This document shows positions 16,642-25,376 of a stretch of DNA of 64,000 nt, in pieces; the stretch's first letter is position 1, and every line of letters starts with the position of its first letter. The notes beneath the pieces are model-generated. The model was not told the origin of the DNA, made no database searches, and saw only the letters and a program-made list of their open reading frames with translations. The DNA is taken from assembly GCA_902763615.1 (NCBI GenBank), contig CACWSX010000019.1:29061-93060 (forward strand), in the 5' to 3' direction. The stretch is from an uncultured Prevotellaceae bacterium (lineage in GTDB: Bacteria > Bacteroidota > Bacteroidia > Bacteroidales > Bacteroidaceae). The position numbers and the translations under genes are program-made.

Positions 16642-19269
16642 TTATTTCACCACGAAATCAAAGGCCTGCAAGTCCTTGTCGTTCGATGAATTACCATAGA
16701 GAATCTGATAGCGGCCTGCCTTGGTCGACAGCTCGTCGATGGCCTCATCGTAGTATTCGAAGGCCTCGCCGTCGAGGGCAATGACAGCATTCTTCGTCTC
16801 ACCGGGCTTCAGGCTGAGTTTCTGGAATCCCTTCAAAGCCTTGATCGGTGCGCCGGCATCATCGAGGGCTTTCACATACACCTGAACGACCTCAGAACCG
16901 TCACGCTTACCGGTATTGGTCACGGGCACGGTGAGCGTCACCTTACCGTTCTTCTTCATCGACTTGGCAGAGATCTTACCCTGACCCACTTTGAAGGTGG
17001 TATAGCTCAGGCCGTAGCCGAAGGCATACTGAGGTACACCCGTGAAGTAACGGTAGGTGCGGTTCTTCATCGAGTAGTCCATGAAATCGGGCAGGTCATT
17101 GTTCGAGCGATAGAAGGTCACAGGCAGCTTGCCACCAGGGTTGTAGTCGCCGAAGAGCACCTCAGCGAGGGCCTTGGCCCCACCCTGACCAGCATACCAG
17201 GCCTGCAACAAGGCATCATACTCACCCTCGACACTTCCGAAGGCGATAGCCGAACCTGAGCAGTTGACGAAGATCACAGGCTTGCCCGTCTTGTGCATAG
17301 CCTTTACCAACAGCTGCTGTACTACTGGCAGTTCGATGGTCTGCTTGTCACCACCCTCGCCTTCCATACGGGCAGAGATACCACCGATGATGATGATAGC
17401 ATCGGCCACGCTTACCTCCTTAGCCAGATCGGTGAAGTCGGCCAAACGGCGCTCACAGATGTCACCACGCAACATGGCGAAGTTACCTGTACCACGACGA
17501 TATTCAATCACGACATCATAGTCCTTGCCTTTCTCCACGGGAAAGCCCTTGTAGTCTGCACCACGGCGTCCGAAGCCGAAGCCACCGAAACCACGACGGC
17601 CACCGCCACCTTTGTTTTCCTCAATCACCTGACCATTCACCTTTAGGATGTAGCCATTGTCAGTAGAGAGTGTATACTTCATCTCACCAGTGAAGGTTGC
17701 CGTATACTTACCGCTGATGCGCACAGCAAGGTTATCGTTCGTAATTCCCTCGGCAAAGCCCCAGGCGCCAAAAGTAGAGAAGTTCAATTCAGTATAGTAA
17801 CCGGTCTTGACGGGATTCTCGAAGTTTGTCTCTCTGTCGTTCCAGAACTCTACGAGCACACCCTTGCCGCCATTGAACTCCTGCAGATGATGCACGGTGG
17901 TGTACTCATCATTCAACTCGCAAGCCTTATTGTATATGATCTTCGCACCAGGAACAGCATTCTTGATGCCCTCCAGCAGCGAGTGCTTGTGATTGTCGGT
18001 AGGCGTGCCGCCGTAGTTACCGTTCAACAGTTCGACATCGTCGGCATTCGGACCCAGCACAGCCAGTGTCTTGATGCTCTTCGAGAGAGGCAGCACATTG
18101 CCCTTGTTCTCCAACAGCACCATCGACTCGCGGGCGGCCTGCACAGCCATGTCGTTGTTCTTCTCACTGCTGATGACCTCAGAACCCAATTTGGCCCAAG
18201 GCAACATGTCAGCAGGGTCGAACATACCCAACTCGAAACGACCCATCAGGGTCTTGCGAAGATGACCATCGAGATCGCTCTCTTTGATCAGATTCTTCTT
18301 CATACCCTCGGTGAGCGACATAAACACCTTACCGCACTCCAGATCCGTACCATTCAACACAGCATCGACAGAGGCCGAAAGACCATCCTTATGTGTCTCA
18401 TGCTGACCACGGTTGAAAAAGTTATTGATAGCATCGCAGTCGGTGAGCACGATACCATCGTAGCCCCACTTGTTGCGCAGGATATCAATCAACAGACGGT
18501 CGCTCGTACAACAGGGCTTGCCCTCGAAGCGCTGATAGGCGCACATCACCTCGCGAACATTACCCTTCTTGACCAAAGCCTTGAAGGCAGGCAGATAGGT
18601 CTCCCAGAGGTCACGGTTCGTGGGCTCCACATTCATCGAGTGGCGCAGAGGCTCCGGGCCGCTGTGCACGGCATAGTGCTTGGCACAGGCGTGGGTCTTG
18701 AAATACTTGTCGTCGTTACCCTGCATGCCCAAAACAGTCTGCACACCAAGCACGGCATTCAGATAGGGGTCCTCACCGCAGGTCTCCTGACCTCTACCCC
18801 AACGCGGGTCACGGAAGATGTTCACGTTCGGGCACCAGAAGGTCAACTCCGGATTGCCAGGATAATAGGTCACGCCCATGGGCACGTTGAACAGCTTCGG
18901 ATCGTTGTGATCAGTACGGTTCCAGTTGGCACGGGCCTCGTCAGACACTTGCGAGAACACATCGTACACCAGCTGGGCATTGAAAGCCGCTGCCAGACCA
19001 ATGGGCTGCGGATAAACGGTGTAGCCACCTTGACGCACACCGTGACAGGCCTCGCTCCACCAGTTATACGACGGGATACCGAGACGGTCGATGGATATCG
19101 ACTTGTTCATCATCAATCCCACCTTCTCTTCGGGTGTCAACATCTTCAGCAGGCTCTCCACACGCTGCGCTCTGGGCATGTTCGGATTCTGCCACTCATA
19201 CTTAAACTGGGCCGATGCACTGGTTACGGCCAGCATAGCGGTCACTGCCGCCAAAATCATTTTTCTCAT
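16642..19269 (-). CDS. Glycoside hydrolase family 3, beta-xylosidase-like, with PA14 insert
   Basis: The 875-residue protein has a signal peptide (MRKMILAAVTAMLAVTSASA) and so acts in the periplasm or outside. The GH3 barrel carries WGRGQETCGEDPYL, KHYAVHSGPEP and the nucleophile region VLTDCDA with D277 as the likely catalytic residue. The second domain has MVLLENKGNVLPL, GGISARMEGEGGD and a C-terminal fibronectin III-like domain. A PA14-type domain is inserted at about residues 450-610 and contains a Gly/Arg/Phe-rich patch (GGGGRRGFGGFGFGRRG, encoded at 17561-17610). It looks most like Prevotella beta-xylosidases, though beta-glucosidase activity cannot be excluded. It follows the esterase gene by 40 bases and precedes the MFS gene. 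Confidence 0.9.
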   Translation of the reverse strand: MRKMILAAVTAMLAVTSASAQFKYEWQNPNMPRAQRVESLLKMLTPEEKVGLMMNKSISIDRLGIPSYNWWSEACHGVRQGGYTVYPQPIGLAAAFNAQLVYDVFSQVSDEARANWNRTDHNDPKLFNVPMGVTYYPGNPELTFWCPNVNIFRDPRWGRGQETCGEDPYLNAVLGVQTVLGMQGNDDKYFKTHACAKHYAVHSGPEPLRHSMNVEPTNRDLWETYLPAFKALVKKGNVREVMCAYQRFEGKPCCTSDRLLIDILRNKWGYDGIVLTDCDAINNFFNRGQHETHKDGLSASVDAVLNGTDLECGKVFMSLTEGMKKNLIKESDLDGHLRKTLMGRFELGMFDPADMLPWAKLGSEVISSEKNNDMAVQAARESMVLLENKGNVLPLSKSIKTLAVLGPNADDVELLNGNYGGTPTDNHKHSLLEGIKNAVPGAKIIYNKACELNDEYTTVHHLQEFNGGKGVLVEFWNDRETNFENPVKTGYYTELNFSTFGAWGFAEGITNDNLAVRISGKYTATFTGEMKYTLSTDNGYILKVNGQVIEENKGGGGRRGFGGFGFGRRGADYKGFPVEKGKDYDVVIEYRRGTGNFAMLRGDICERRLADFTDLAKEVSVADAIIIIGGISARMEGEGGDKQTIELPVVQQLLVKAMHKTGKPVIFVNCSGSAIAFGSVEGEYDALLQAWYAGQGGAKALAEVLFGDYNPGGKLPVTFYRSNNDLPDFMDYSMKNRTYRYFTGVPQYAFGYGLSYTTFKVGQGKISAKSMKKNGKVTLTVPVTNTGKRDGSEVVQVYVKALDDAGAPIKALKGFQKLSLKPGETKNAVIALDGEAFEYYDEAIDELSTKAGRYQILYGNSSNDKDLQAFDFVVK

Positions 19270-19309
19270 TTTTATATACCTTATTTATAATTATAAGCAA
19301 ACTGACCGA

Positions 19310-21376
19310 TTAGAAGCCACCACCTGGGAAGCCGCCACCGAAACCGCCGCCGCCAAAGCCGCCGCCACCGAAGCCGCCGCCACCGAAGCCGCCACCGCCG
19401 CCACGACGACCCTGACCACCACGGCCCTGACCACGACCCTGACCGCCGCCGAAGCCACCGAACTGAGGTGCAGGACGCTTGGCAATCTCGAGCAACAGTT
19501 TAATCAATGCAGCACGACGCATGCTCCATGTGGGATAGTCGTCAGCCTTCAGCACATCCACCTGCATCTGGAAGCCACCCATGCCGCCACCACCACCTTG
19601 CATGAAGTCCATGCTACTGGTAGTGAGAATACAAGCCTTTGCCTTGCCATCGGCAATCAGACGGTCGACGATAGCATCAGCACCACCTACCTTGAACCAA
19701 CTCTCCATTGTGTCGCCAGCACCAGGTACCAACTGAATCATAGCTGGCATCGCAAACATGCCCTGCTGCTGTCCGGCAGGCGTGGGCGATGTATACCAAG
19801 CCTCGCCCTGATCCAAATCGTAAGCCACACGGCCATGCTCGATGTCACCCTGCGATGCGAAGTTGTACGGCGAATTGGGATTATCGGCAATGCTCCACTT
19901 GAAGCCCTTGTCAGGCGACAGATACATGTTGCTGGGGTCAGCCACAGGCGTGCCGTCAACGATGAAACAATATCTGAAGGTCTCAAACAGATATTCGCTC
20001 AGGGTGATGCTCCAGACACCTGTCGTATCCTTCTCCATCGGCAGCGGAGCCTCCAAGATGTCACTGTTGAACTTCACACTGTCGGCCTCAGGTGCCTTCA
20101 TGCGGAAAGTGATGCCCTCTTCGGTATACTCAGGAGAGACCACTGGACGTGGGAACAGACGGGCCATCGTAGCACCTGTGAATTGCTGTTCCTGACCGGT
20201 CTTGGCAGGTGCGGGCTGGCCATTCTTCATGGCTTCTTCCGAAGCCTTCTTGTTGAACAACAGGCGCAGGGTCTTGTCGAGGAAATACCTAGCATTCATC
20301 CAAGTATGACCGAACTTGTCGTTGGTAAACTCCTTCACCGAGGTGATACCCTTCTGATCGAGGAACTCCATATAGTCGCGGGCGTTGCCATAGAGGAAAT
20401 CGTCCGTACCCACGCCGAGCCAGAACAGATGAATCTTCTTGTTGGTAGCGGCTGCATTGTCGTAAACCTCAGGAATGGTCGTTGAGGTAAAAGAGCTGTA
20501 ACTGCAGAGATACGAGAACTTATCCAAGTTGCTCAGGCCGATAGCGAGCGCCTGATTACCGCCACGTGAGAAACCGCCGATGGCACGGTTGTCAGCATTG
20601 TTCACCGTACGATAGTTGTTCTCGATAAACGGCATCAGGTCGTTAATCAGGTCTTTGCTGAACACATCACCGCCAAACTGCATTTGTGGGGCACCACCGC
20701 CTGCTGGAGCAGCCGGCTTCAACTTCGAGGGATTACCGTAAGGCAGCACGACAATCATCTCCTTGGCGAGCTTGTCAGCAATCAGGTTATCAAGGATGTA
20801 GTTTACACGACCAACCTTCAGATACACTTCCTCAGTATCTGTGGTACCACTGATCAGATAGAATACAGGATATTTCTTCTGATCGTTCTGGTTGAACGAC
20901 ATGTTCATCTGTGTGTAACTGGGTGGCAGATAAACCACGGCATTGTTCGTAGCACCAAGGCTCTTCGAATAATAGTGCACATACTCCACGCGGCCATGAG
21001 GCACATCCTTGATATCATGGATACGCTTGCCGTCGCTGATCTCCAACAGGCTGTTCTTAAAGCCCTCATTAGGGAAATAAAGTTGGTTTCTGGGGTCCAT
21101 GACACTCACGCCATCAACCACGAAACAATAGGGATAAATGTCGGGCGCAACCGGTCCGAGCGTGGCTGTCCATACACCATCGGCACCCTTCGTCATCGGC
21201 TTGCGGCCGGCAAACTGGACATCCACTTGTACGTCTTTCGCATGGTCATTCCAATAACGGAAGGTTACTGTACCGTCAGCATTCACAACGGTAGACTTCT
21301 CTGAGGCCCCTTGGGCCATGCAGTTGGTAGCAAAAGCAATCACTGCAGTTAAGGCAAAACATTTAAATTTCATCAT
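19310..21376 (-). CDS. Secreted esterase with E-set domains, a degenerate second half and a Gly-rich tail
   Basis: The start is the ATG at 21376 (MMKFKCFALTAVIAFATNCMAQ); a GTG three codons upstream is less likely. An N-terminal E-set/CBM48-like domain is followed by an esterase D-like alpha/beta hydrolase with the nucleophile elbow IGGFSRGGNQAL. Such proteins remove acetyl or feruloyl groups from xylan. A second E-set domain (YTEEGITFRMKAPEADSVKF) and a truncated second hydrolase then follow: EHGRVAYD and WFKVGGADAIVDRLIADGKA match HGRVEY and YLKVGRVNYILDNLIADKLA of the first half, but the Ser elbow is absent. The protein ends in about 50 Gly-rich residues (19313-19459). It leads the esterase-GH3-MFS cluster. 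Confidence 0.85.
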   Translation of the reverse strand: MMKFKCFALTAVIAFATNCMAQGASEKSTVVNADGTVTFRYWNDHAKDVQVDVQFAGRKPMTKGADGVWTATLGPVAPDIYPYCFVVDGVSVMDPRNQLYFPNEGFKNSLLEISDGKRIHDIKDVPHGRVEYVHYYSKSLGATNNAVVYLPPSYTQMNMSFNQNDQKKYPVFYLISGTTDTEEVYLKVGRVNYILDNLIADKLAKEMIVVLPYGNPSKLKPAAPAGGGAPQMQFGGDVFSKDLINDLMPFIENNYRTVNNADNRAIGGFSRGGNQALAIGLSNLDKFSYLCSYSSFTSTTIPEVYDNAAATNKKIHLFWLGVGTDDFLYGNARDYMEFLDQKGITSVKEFTNDKFGHTWMNARYFLDKTLRLLFNKKASEEAMKNGQPAPAKTGQEQQFTGATMARLFPRPVVSPEYTEEGITFRMKAPEADSVKFNSDILEAPLPMEKDTTGVWSITLSEYLFETFRYCFIVDGTPVADPSNMYLSPDKGFKWSIADNPNSPYNFASQGDIEHGRVAYDLDQGEAWYTSPTPAGQQQGMFAMPAMIQLVPGAGDTMESWFKVGGADAIVDRLIADGKAKACILTTSSMDFMQGGGGGMGGFQMQVDVLKADDYPTWSMRRAALIKLLLEIAKRPAPQFGGFGGGQGRGQGRGGQGRRGGGGGFGGGGFGGGGFGGGGFGGGFPGGGF
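19313..19459. repeat. Gly-rich codon repeat at the esterase C-terminus
   Basis: GGC/GGT-rich units on the minus strand encode repeated FGGGG and GRGQGRG blocks. A similar Gly/Arg/Phe patch occurs in the neighbouring GH3 protein. Confidence 0.85.
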
Positions 21377-21409
21377 AAAAAACACTATAAGTTAATTAGA
21401 AATTTTGAG

Positions 21410-21441
21410 CAAAGTTAGCAATTATTATTGAATATAACAAG
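21410..21441 (-). promoter_or_regulatory. Promoter of the esterase-GH3-MFS cluster
   Basis: CTTG, 20 bases, TAACTTTG on the minus strand, 34 bases before the esterase ATG. Confidence 0.65.
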
Positions 21442-21572
21442 CACACATGCGAAGATTAATATTTTTTAAATATGTATATGTTAATGTTCTATAATTGTCA
21501 GCAAAGCCTTTTTACTTTCCGCATTTCCATTCGTCTATGTCTTATTAGAATCAACTCAAAATACGTATTTTC

Positions 21573-22448
21573 ATGAAAAAGTTCATCACATTCATTCTCA
21601 TGGCAGCCTGCGTTCAGGTCGTGGCTGCTGCAACCGTCGCAGAAGAGTCTGCCGACGGTAAGTACATCATCAAAAACGGTGAGGTCACGATGACTATCGA
21701 TGTCAACGGTGGCAAGATCCTGTCATACAAATATGGCGATGCCGAGGTCATCAGCCAGACTACGTTTCCCAACTCTTTTGGCAGCACTTTCTGGACAAGT
21801 CCGCAGAAAGAATGGAACTGGCCTCCCGTGCCCGAGTTCGATCGTCAGCCCTATACCGTAGAGAATAGCGACAAGTTCGTCATGACCAGTCAGATGTCAG
21901 CGCGCCTGAAATATCGTGTTACAAAGACCTTCACCCCCAACAAGAAAGATCAGTCGATAGCCGTCACCTATACCATCAAGAACGAGTCTGACGAAACCCG
22001 CAAAGTGGCACCTTGGGAGATTACCCGTGTACCCAACGATGGTATCATTTTCTTTGACGCGCCCATCGACGCCATCACCCCCGCAGGTCTGATGAATTTC
22101 CAGGCTGCCAATGGCCTCAGCTGGTTCCAGGCCGATGAAGCTCAACAAAACCGCAAGATCAATGCTGATGGTAAGGGTTGGCTGGCCTATTGTGCAAAGG
22201 GACTGCTGATGGTGAAGAAATTTGACGATTTGGACGCTTCGCAGCCTGCTCCCGATGAAGCAGAAATACAAGTCTATGTCAACATGCGCAAGACCTTCAT
22301 CGAACTTGAGAGCCAAGGAGCTTACACCACCCTCAAGCCCGGCGAGGAACTGAAATGGACCGTCACCTGGTATGTGGCTCCCTTCGATGGCAAAGCAGAA
22401 CCCAGCGAAGCCCTCAAAAAAAAGGTTAAAAGTCTCTTAGGGCAATAA
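21573..22448 (+). CDS. Secreted DUF4380-like protein
   Basis: The protein has 291 residues and a signal peptide (MKKFITFILMAACVQVVAAA). The body is rich in beta-strand (TMTIDVNGGKILSYKYGDAEVI, then TFPNSFGSTFWTSPQKEW and VTYTIKNESDETRKVAPWEITRV). This is the pattern of DUF4380, a galactose-mutarotase-like beta-sandwich found near glycan-degrading genes in Bacteroidetes. Its function is unknown; a sugar-binding or epimerase role is possible by fold. It is transcribed divergently from the esterase cluster, which suggests a link to glycan use, and converges on the phosphoethanolamine transferase gene, with only 7 bases between the stop codons. Confidence 0.65.
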   Translation: MKKFITFILMAACVQVVAAATVAEESADGKYIIKNGEVTMTIDVNGGKILSYKYGDAEVISQTTFPNSFGSTFWTSPQKEWNWPPVPEFDRQPYTVENSDKFVMTSQMSARLKYRVTKTFTPNKKDQSIAVTYTIKNESDETRKVAPWEITRVPNDGIIFFDAPIDAITPAGLMNFQAANGLSWFQADEAQQNRKINADGKGWLAYCAKGLLMVKKFDDLDASQPAPDEAEIQVYVNMRKTFIELESQGAYTTLKPGEELKWTVTWYVAPFDGKAEPSEALKKKVKSLLGQ

Positions 22449-22455
22449 ATCATAC

Positions 22456-24003
22456 TCACTTTGCTATAAAGATATCGTAGTCTTTATTGTAAGCTGGCGA
22501 TTGAATTGATAGCAAGTTGAGCACTGAATGGAAAATATAATGCTGTTCGAGCACCGCTGGCAATTCGTCCAAAGGCTTGTAATCCCTGAAATGGTCTGAA
22601 GTCCATACCAGGAAAGGTATTTCATATTGCTGTTTTGGCGCCAGTTTCATAGGCAGCCCATGCATAAACATTTTGTTCTCGCCAAGTGACTCGCCATGGT
22701 CTGAAATAAAGATCATGGCGCTTTTCCAATCTTTCATGGCACGCAAAGTGTTGATAAGGCTGTCCAACAGAAAATCGGTATAGCGTATGGTGTTATCGTA
22801 TGCATTCACCAACATACTGACATTTTTCTCACCTTCTTCCACATTTTTAGCCACAGGCTTATACACCTCGAATGCCTTGGGATATTTGTCAGCATATTTT
22901 GGACCGTGACTTGTACTGGTATGAAGTACGATTAACACTTTATTCTTCTGACTTGACACTATACGTTCGCGGAGTCCCGCAAAGAGAATCGCATCATAGG
23001 CTTCATTCTCGTCGGGATATTGCACGCCAAGTTCATCGTCAGTAAGATATTCGTCAATATGTATAGGCGGTTCTCCCCAGTTAGATGTACGCCACGACAC
23101 GTCTACACCTGTTCTGAACGCATAGTTAGGCAGCAATTCATACAGGTCGTCACTGTTTTTGGGTTCAAGAATTGCCTTACTACCTGCCGTGGTGTAAGTG
23201 GCACAAGAATTGGCCTGATACACTTTCAGACCCTCTTGCTTCGACAACAGGGGATTGGTATCGCGCTCATAACCGTAGAGTTGGAAGTTGGCTTTTCTGG
23301 CCGATTCGCCGATGACAAGTACTACCACAGCCTTCTCATCATCTGTGATCCGGCCTTCAGGCAGTTTTATCTCCTCTTGTTGCTCGTCTTGTTGACTGCT
23401 GATTACTCGGAAGGTATTCGCCAGATATGACCAAGGCTGCAACAATCCACCCAATTCCGTATCGTGCTGACTGATCCACAACGTCTGGCTAAAGTTCATC
23501 AATGCTATTGTTAGGACTATCACCAACGAACTTCCGCAGTAAACACCCATTTTCTTTACCTTGCCGATAACGACTGGCTGGAAAATGCACCACAAGGCGG
23601 GGAGCATGCCGAAAACAACGATAAATAGCCACAACGACCAACTGAAGAATCCTGATGCCTCCGAGTATCTTGTATTGAAGACATTCTCGATGGTGGTGGC
23701 ATCGATCATCACACTATACGTAATGATGAAATATACGGCTGTTGCATTAATGAGTGAAAAGAGGGCGAGCAAAACGCGCCCCACCATCCTCAACAAATAT
23801 ATCACGAGATAGGTCATCATGAAGTTGACTGCCAACATGATAACCACCAGCGATGCCAACAGGAATATCTGTCCACCTAAGTTCTCATTGGTATTGTTAA
23901 ACACATACTTAAAAAATGGTAGGTTGTATAACAACAAAGTACCTATACTGACGATGCATGAGAATACGAATAACGAAATAGGCTTGCGTAATGATTTCAT
24001 CAT
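22456..24003 (-). CDS. Phosphoethanolamine transferase (EptA-like sulfatase fold)
   Basis: The 515-residue inner-membrane enzyme has about five N-terminal helices and a periplasmic sulfatase-fold domain. Family marks are VVLVIGESARKANFQLYGY (with the acceptor Ser/Thr position), ERDTNP, TSTSHGPKY and ISDHGESLGENKMFMHG for zinc binding. Such enzymes move phosphoethanolamine from phosphatidylethanolamine to lipid A, which lowers binding of cationic peptides. Two adjacent ATG codons (24003, 24000) can serve as start. It lies 15 bases after the PAP2 gene, so removal of a phosphate and addition of phosphoethanolamine are probably coupled. The exact acceptor, lipid A or another glycan, is not proven. 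Confidence 0.88.
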   Translation of the reverse strand: MMKSLRKPISLFVFSCIVSIGTLLLYNLPFFKYVFNNTNENLGGQIFLLASLVVIMLAVNFMMTYLVIYLLRMVGRVLLALFSLINATAVYFIITYSVMIDATTIENVFNTRYSEASGFFSWSLWLFIVVFGMLPALWCIFQPVVIGKVKKMGVYCGSSLVIVLTIALMNFSQTLWISQHDTELGGLLQPWSYLANTFRVISSQQDEQQEEIKLPEGRITDDEKAVVVLVIGESARKANFQLYGYERDTNPLLSKQEGLKVYQANSCATYTTAGSKAILEPKNSDDLYELLPNYAFRTGVDVSWRTSNWGEPPIHIDEYLTDDELGVQYPDENEAYDAILFAGLRERIVSSQKNKVLIVLHTSTSHGPKYADKYPKAFEVYKPVAKNVEEGEKNVSMLVNAYDNTIRYTDFLLDSLINTLRAMKDWKSAMIFISDHGESLGENKMFMHGLPMKLAPKQQYEIPFLVWTSDHFRDYKPLDELPAVLEQHYIFHSVLNLLSIQSPAYNKDYDIFIAK

Positions 24004-24018
24004 TTTATATTATATCAT

Positions 24019-24687
24019 TCAATTGATTTTCAAAATCTTATGCCTGCCAAAATAGAATATCAAGCACGGAGTCACAAATCCGATGATGCTACCCACACAG
24101 ACATCCGACAGGAAGTGTTGCGAAAGATAGACACGCGAGTAGGCACCTAATGAAGCAAGCACAAAAAACGAAAACATCATCACGCAAATCAGCACCCATG
24201 TCAGACGGTTATTCTGATCGACTTTCAATTTATAACGGTATGCCATGAAAAGCGCACAACAAGTAAAGAACACGAAGAACGTAGAGGCGTGTCCCGACGG
24301 GAAAGAATTACTATGATGCATATCTACGCCCTGCACTAGAGGTAGAATCATGTCATGGTAATGCTCAAACGCACTGACAGGGCGCTCGGTACGGATGGTA
24401 TGTTTCAGAACTTGCAACAAGCCACCTCCAGACAATTCACAAAGAGCAAAGAATATTGTTAATCTGATCTTCTTCCAGAGTAAAGGGAGCAGTGCCAAAA
24501 CATATATAGGTCCTTCAGCCATCATAGTGTAATACTTAAAGAAAGTATCCTGAATGCTAGTGTGATAGGAGTTCAACAACAGATGTAGCTCTATTTTCGG
24601 ATAAACATACTGCAATCCGAATACAACTATCAACAAAACAAAATATGATATGATATAAACCAAGAGAGTCTTCAATATCTGTTTCAC
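24019..24687 (-). CDS. PAP2-family membrane phosphatase (LpxE/LpxF-like)
   Basis: The 222-residue protein has about six membrane helices and the three PAP2 signature blocks: KHTIRTERP, SFPSGHASTFFVF and SRVYLSQHFLSDV. These give a periplasm-facing lipid phosphatase. Candidates are lipid A 1- or 4'-phosphate and undecaprenyl diphosphate. The first is favoured because the next gene is a phosphoethanolamine transferase and gut Bacteroidales are known to dephosphorylate lipid A, but this is inference. The pair forms an operon with 15 bases between genes. A weak -7 element (TAATTTTG at 24790-24797) lies about 100 bases upstream. Confidence 0.85.
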   Translation of the reverse strand: MKQILKTLLVYIISYFVLLIVVFGLQYVYPKIELHLLLNSYHTSIQDTFFKYYTMMAEGPIYVLALLPLLWKKIRLTIFFALCELSGGGLLQVLKHTIRTERPVSAFEHYHDMILPLVQGVDMHHSNSFPSGHASTFFVFFTCCALFMAYRYKLKVDQNNRLTWVLICVMMFSFFVLASLGAYSRVYLSQHFLSDVCVGSIIGFVTPCLIFYFGRHKILKIN

Positions 24688-25131
24688 GCTGTAAAGATAA
24701 TCTTGTTACTATTTTTCTGATAAAAAAGGAAATTTCAAAGATGCAAGATGTCTGGTAGCATTATTTGATGCACTTTCATCTTCCGTCTGCAAAATTACTT
24801 GTTTCGTCTGATATTCCAGTACTACAACTCGAAATTTAACTTAATTTTAACACAATTCGTAATACCAATGATACCGTGACACCAAGACAGTCTTGCAAAA
24901 AAAAGTCGTATATTAACATTTTCACGACCCAAAAGGCAAAAACATACACGATAGGAGGTATTTTGCTTTCTACCATGCAGAATACCATGCTCTAACAAAT
25001 TTATAACAAGTTTTTTATGTCTCATCTTGCGTTTTCTTTACTCATCTTGACTGATATTTGGAGAGTTTAAAATCTCCTAACATTCACATTGTCAGAGTGT
25101 TGTAAACGCAAGACGTTGACAATCAGGCACG
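24688..25131. other. Gene-free intergenic stretch
   Basis: This AT-rich stretch upstream of the PAP2 gene holds no convincing reading frame. The only signal I see is TAATTTTG on the minus strand (complement of 24790-24797), a possible promoter element for the PAP2 operon. Confidence 0.5.
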
Positions 25132-25159
25132 AAAAAAGGGAACCTGATTGATTCCCTTT
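25132..25159 (-). terminator. Terminator of tRNA-Ser
   Basis: AAAGGGAA and TTCCCTTT (25135-25142, 25152-25159) form a hairpin followed by T residues on the minus strand. Confidence 0.75.
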
Positions 25160-25171
25160 AAGTCATTTTCG

Positions 25172-25256
25172 CGGAGAGAGAGGGATTCGAACCCCCGGTA
25201 CCTCTCGGTACGGTAGTTTTCAAGACTACTGTAATCGACCACTCTACCATCTCTCC
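25172..25256 (-). tRNA. tRNA-Ser (TGA)
   Basis: The 85-base class II cloverleaf has acceptor arms GGAGAGA / TCTCTCC, anticodon loop CTTGAAA (anticodon TGA), a long variable arm (TACCGAGAGGTA) and discriminator G. CCA is not encoded. Confidence 0.95.
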
Positions 25257-25283
25257 AGTGCTCGTTTGTCTCAAAAGCGGGTG

Positions 25284-25315
25284 CAAAGGTAGTGCTTTTT
25301 TCGGAATTGAACAAA
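25284..25315 (-). promoter_or_regulatory. Promoter of tRNA-Ser
   Basis: TTTG, exactly 20 bases, TACCTTTG then CACCC on the minus strand, the same sequence layout as for tRNA-Phe and tRNA-Met. Confidence 0.85.
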
Positions 25316-25340
25316 TTTTTAGGCAACTTTTTATAAAATA

Positions 25341-25372
25341 TTTGGAAAATCGCTCACTTATTCGTACCTTTG
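25341..25372 (+). promoter_or_regulatory. Promoter of mutS2, reaching the start codon
   Basis: TTTG (25341-25344), 20 bases, TACCTTTG (25365-25372). The expected start of transcription (about 25377-25380) coincides with the GTG start codon. Confidence 0.8.
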
Positions 25373-25376
25373 CAGC

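Noticed and set aside
17887-19290. Open frame of 467 codons antisense to the GH3 gene
   Set aside because: It mirrors codon structure of the GH3 gene, has no promoter or recognisable protein pattern, and GH3 is certain.
19091-20485. Open frame of 464 codons antisense to the esterase and GH3 genes
   Set aside because: It consists largely of Ala/Thr runs from the reverse of Gly-rich codons and has no domain pattern.
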